Below the pieces are notes generated by a model that had not been told where the DNA came from, made no database searches, and saw nothing but the letters and a program-made list of their open reading frames with translations. From assembly GCA_002307065.1 (NCBI GenBank), contig DBTN01000045.1:500-39443 (forward strand): a stretch of 38,944 bases of DNA, written 5' to 3'. A program made the translations under genes and the position numbers. This document shows, piece after piece, positions 38,919-38,944 of this stretch (positions are counted from its first letter, which is position 1; the number at the start of each line of letters is the position of its first letter). This DNA comes from Akkermansiaceae bacterium UBA1315 (lineage in GTDB: Bacteria; Verrucomicrobiota; Verrucomicrobiia; Verrucomicrobiales; Akkermansiaceae).

Positions 38919-38944
38919 TCGGCTCCGGCATCGGCTCGTGATGT

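Overview
The window reads as a stretch of a Verrucomicrobiota chromosome (PVC superphylum). The main pointers are a member of the Planctomycetes/Verrucomicrobia-restricted Minf_1886 family (4348-4776), a secreted ThuA-like protein, a large dehydrogenase-cytochrome-PA14 fusion of a kind common in this phylum, and verrucomicrobial-looking housekeeping genes. No species can be named from the sequence. DNA is moderately GC-rich and densely coding: no gap reaches 300 bases. I see no tRNA, rRNA, CRISPR, prophage or insertion sequence. Very few starts have a visible Shine-Dalgarno sequence.

Layout. 1-3185 (minus): an AmgK-like sugar kinase, a CHASE2-like membrane protein with a histone-H1-like tail, and argB (cut by the window edge). 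3313-4254 (plus): ThuA-domain secreted protein ending in a strong terminator. 4348-10050 (minus): Minf_1886 protein, a GT51 peptidoglycan glycosyltransferase whose transpeptidase half has lost its catalytic motifs, gatB, a CvpA-like membrane protein, aroC. 10191-16214 (plus): folP, an unknown 189-aa protein, the dehydrogenase/cytochrome fusion, and a RumA-type uracil methyltransferase. 16377-17525 (minus): NahK-like kinase. 17662-18539 (plus): SAM methyltransferase-like gene and rpmJ. 18607-23025 (minus): tcdA, then a gtrA / GT2 / ArnT-like envelope-sugar cassette, then a Nudix hydrolase. 23090-27816 (plus): an orphan eboD-like cyclase, a Sel1-repeat protein, stand-alone coaB, an IMPase-family phosphatase and ispF. 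27990-29536 (minus): TPR protein and recO. 29595-34862 (plus): AraC regulator, Hsp70 paralogue and two tandem membrane proteins that are divergent paralogues of each other. 34878-37750 (minus): ruvA, gltX, aroE. 37940-38918 (plus): TPR lipoprotein and a possible 34-aa membrane peptide.

Most genes are core metabolism or information processing: shikimate (aroC, aroE), folate (folP), CoA (coaB), isoprenoids (ispF), arginine (argB), translation (gatB, gltX, rpmJ, tcdA, rumA-type) and recombination (recO, ruvA). The less ordinary parts are the CHASE2/H1-tail protein, the pseudo-transpeptidase GT51 protein, the Hsp70 plus paired membrane proteins, the orphan eboD, four families of short dispersed intergenic repeats that often abut stop codons, and a strong excess of the palindrome ACCGGT (about 78 by eye, roughly one per 500 bases), reminiscent of the cyanobacterial HIP1 phenomenon.
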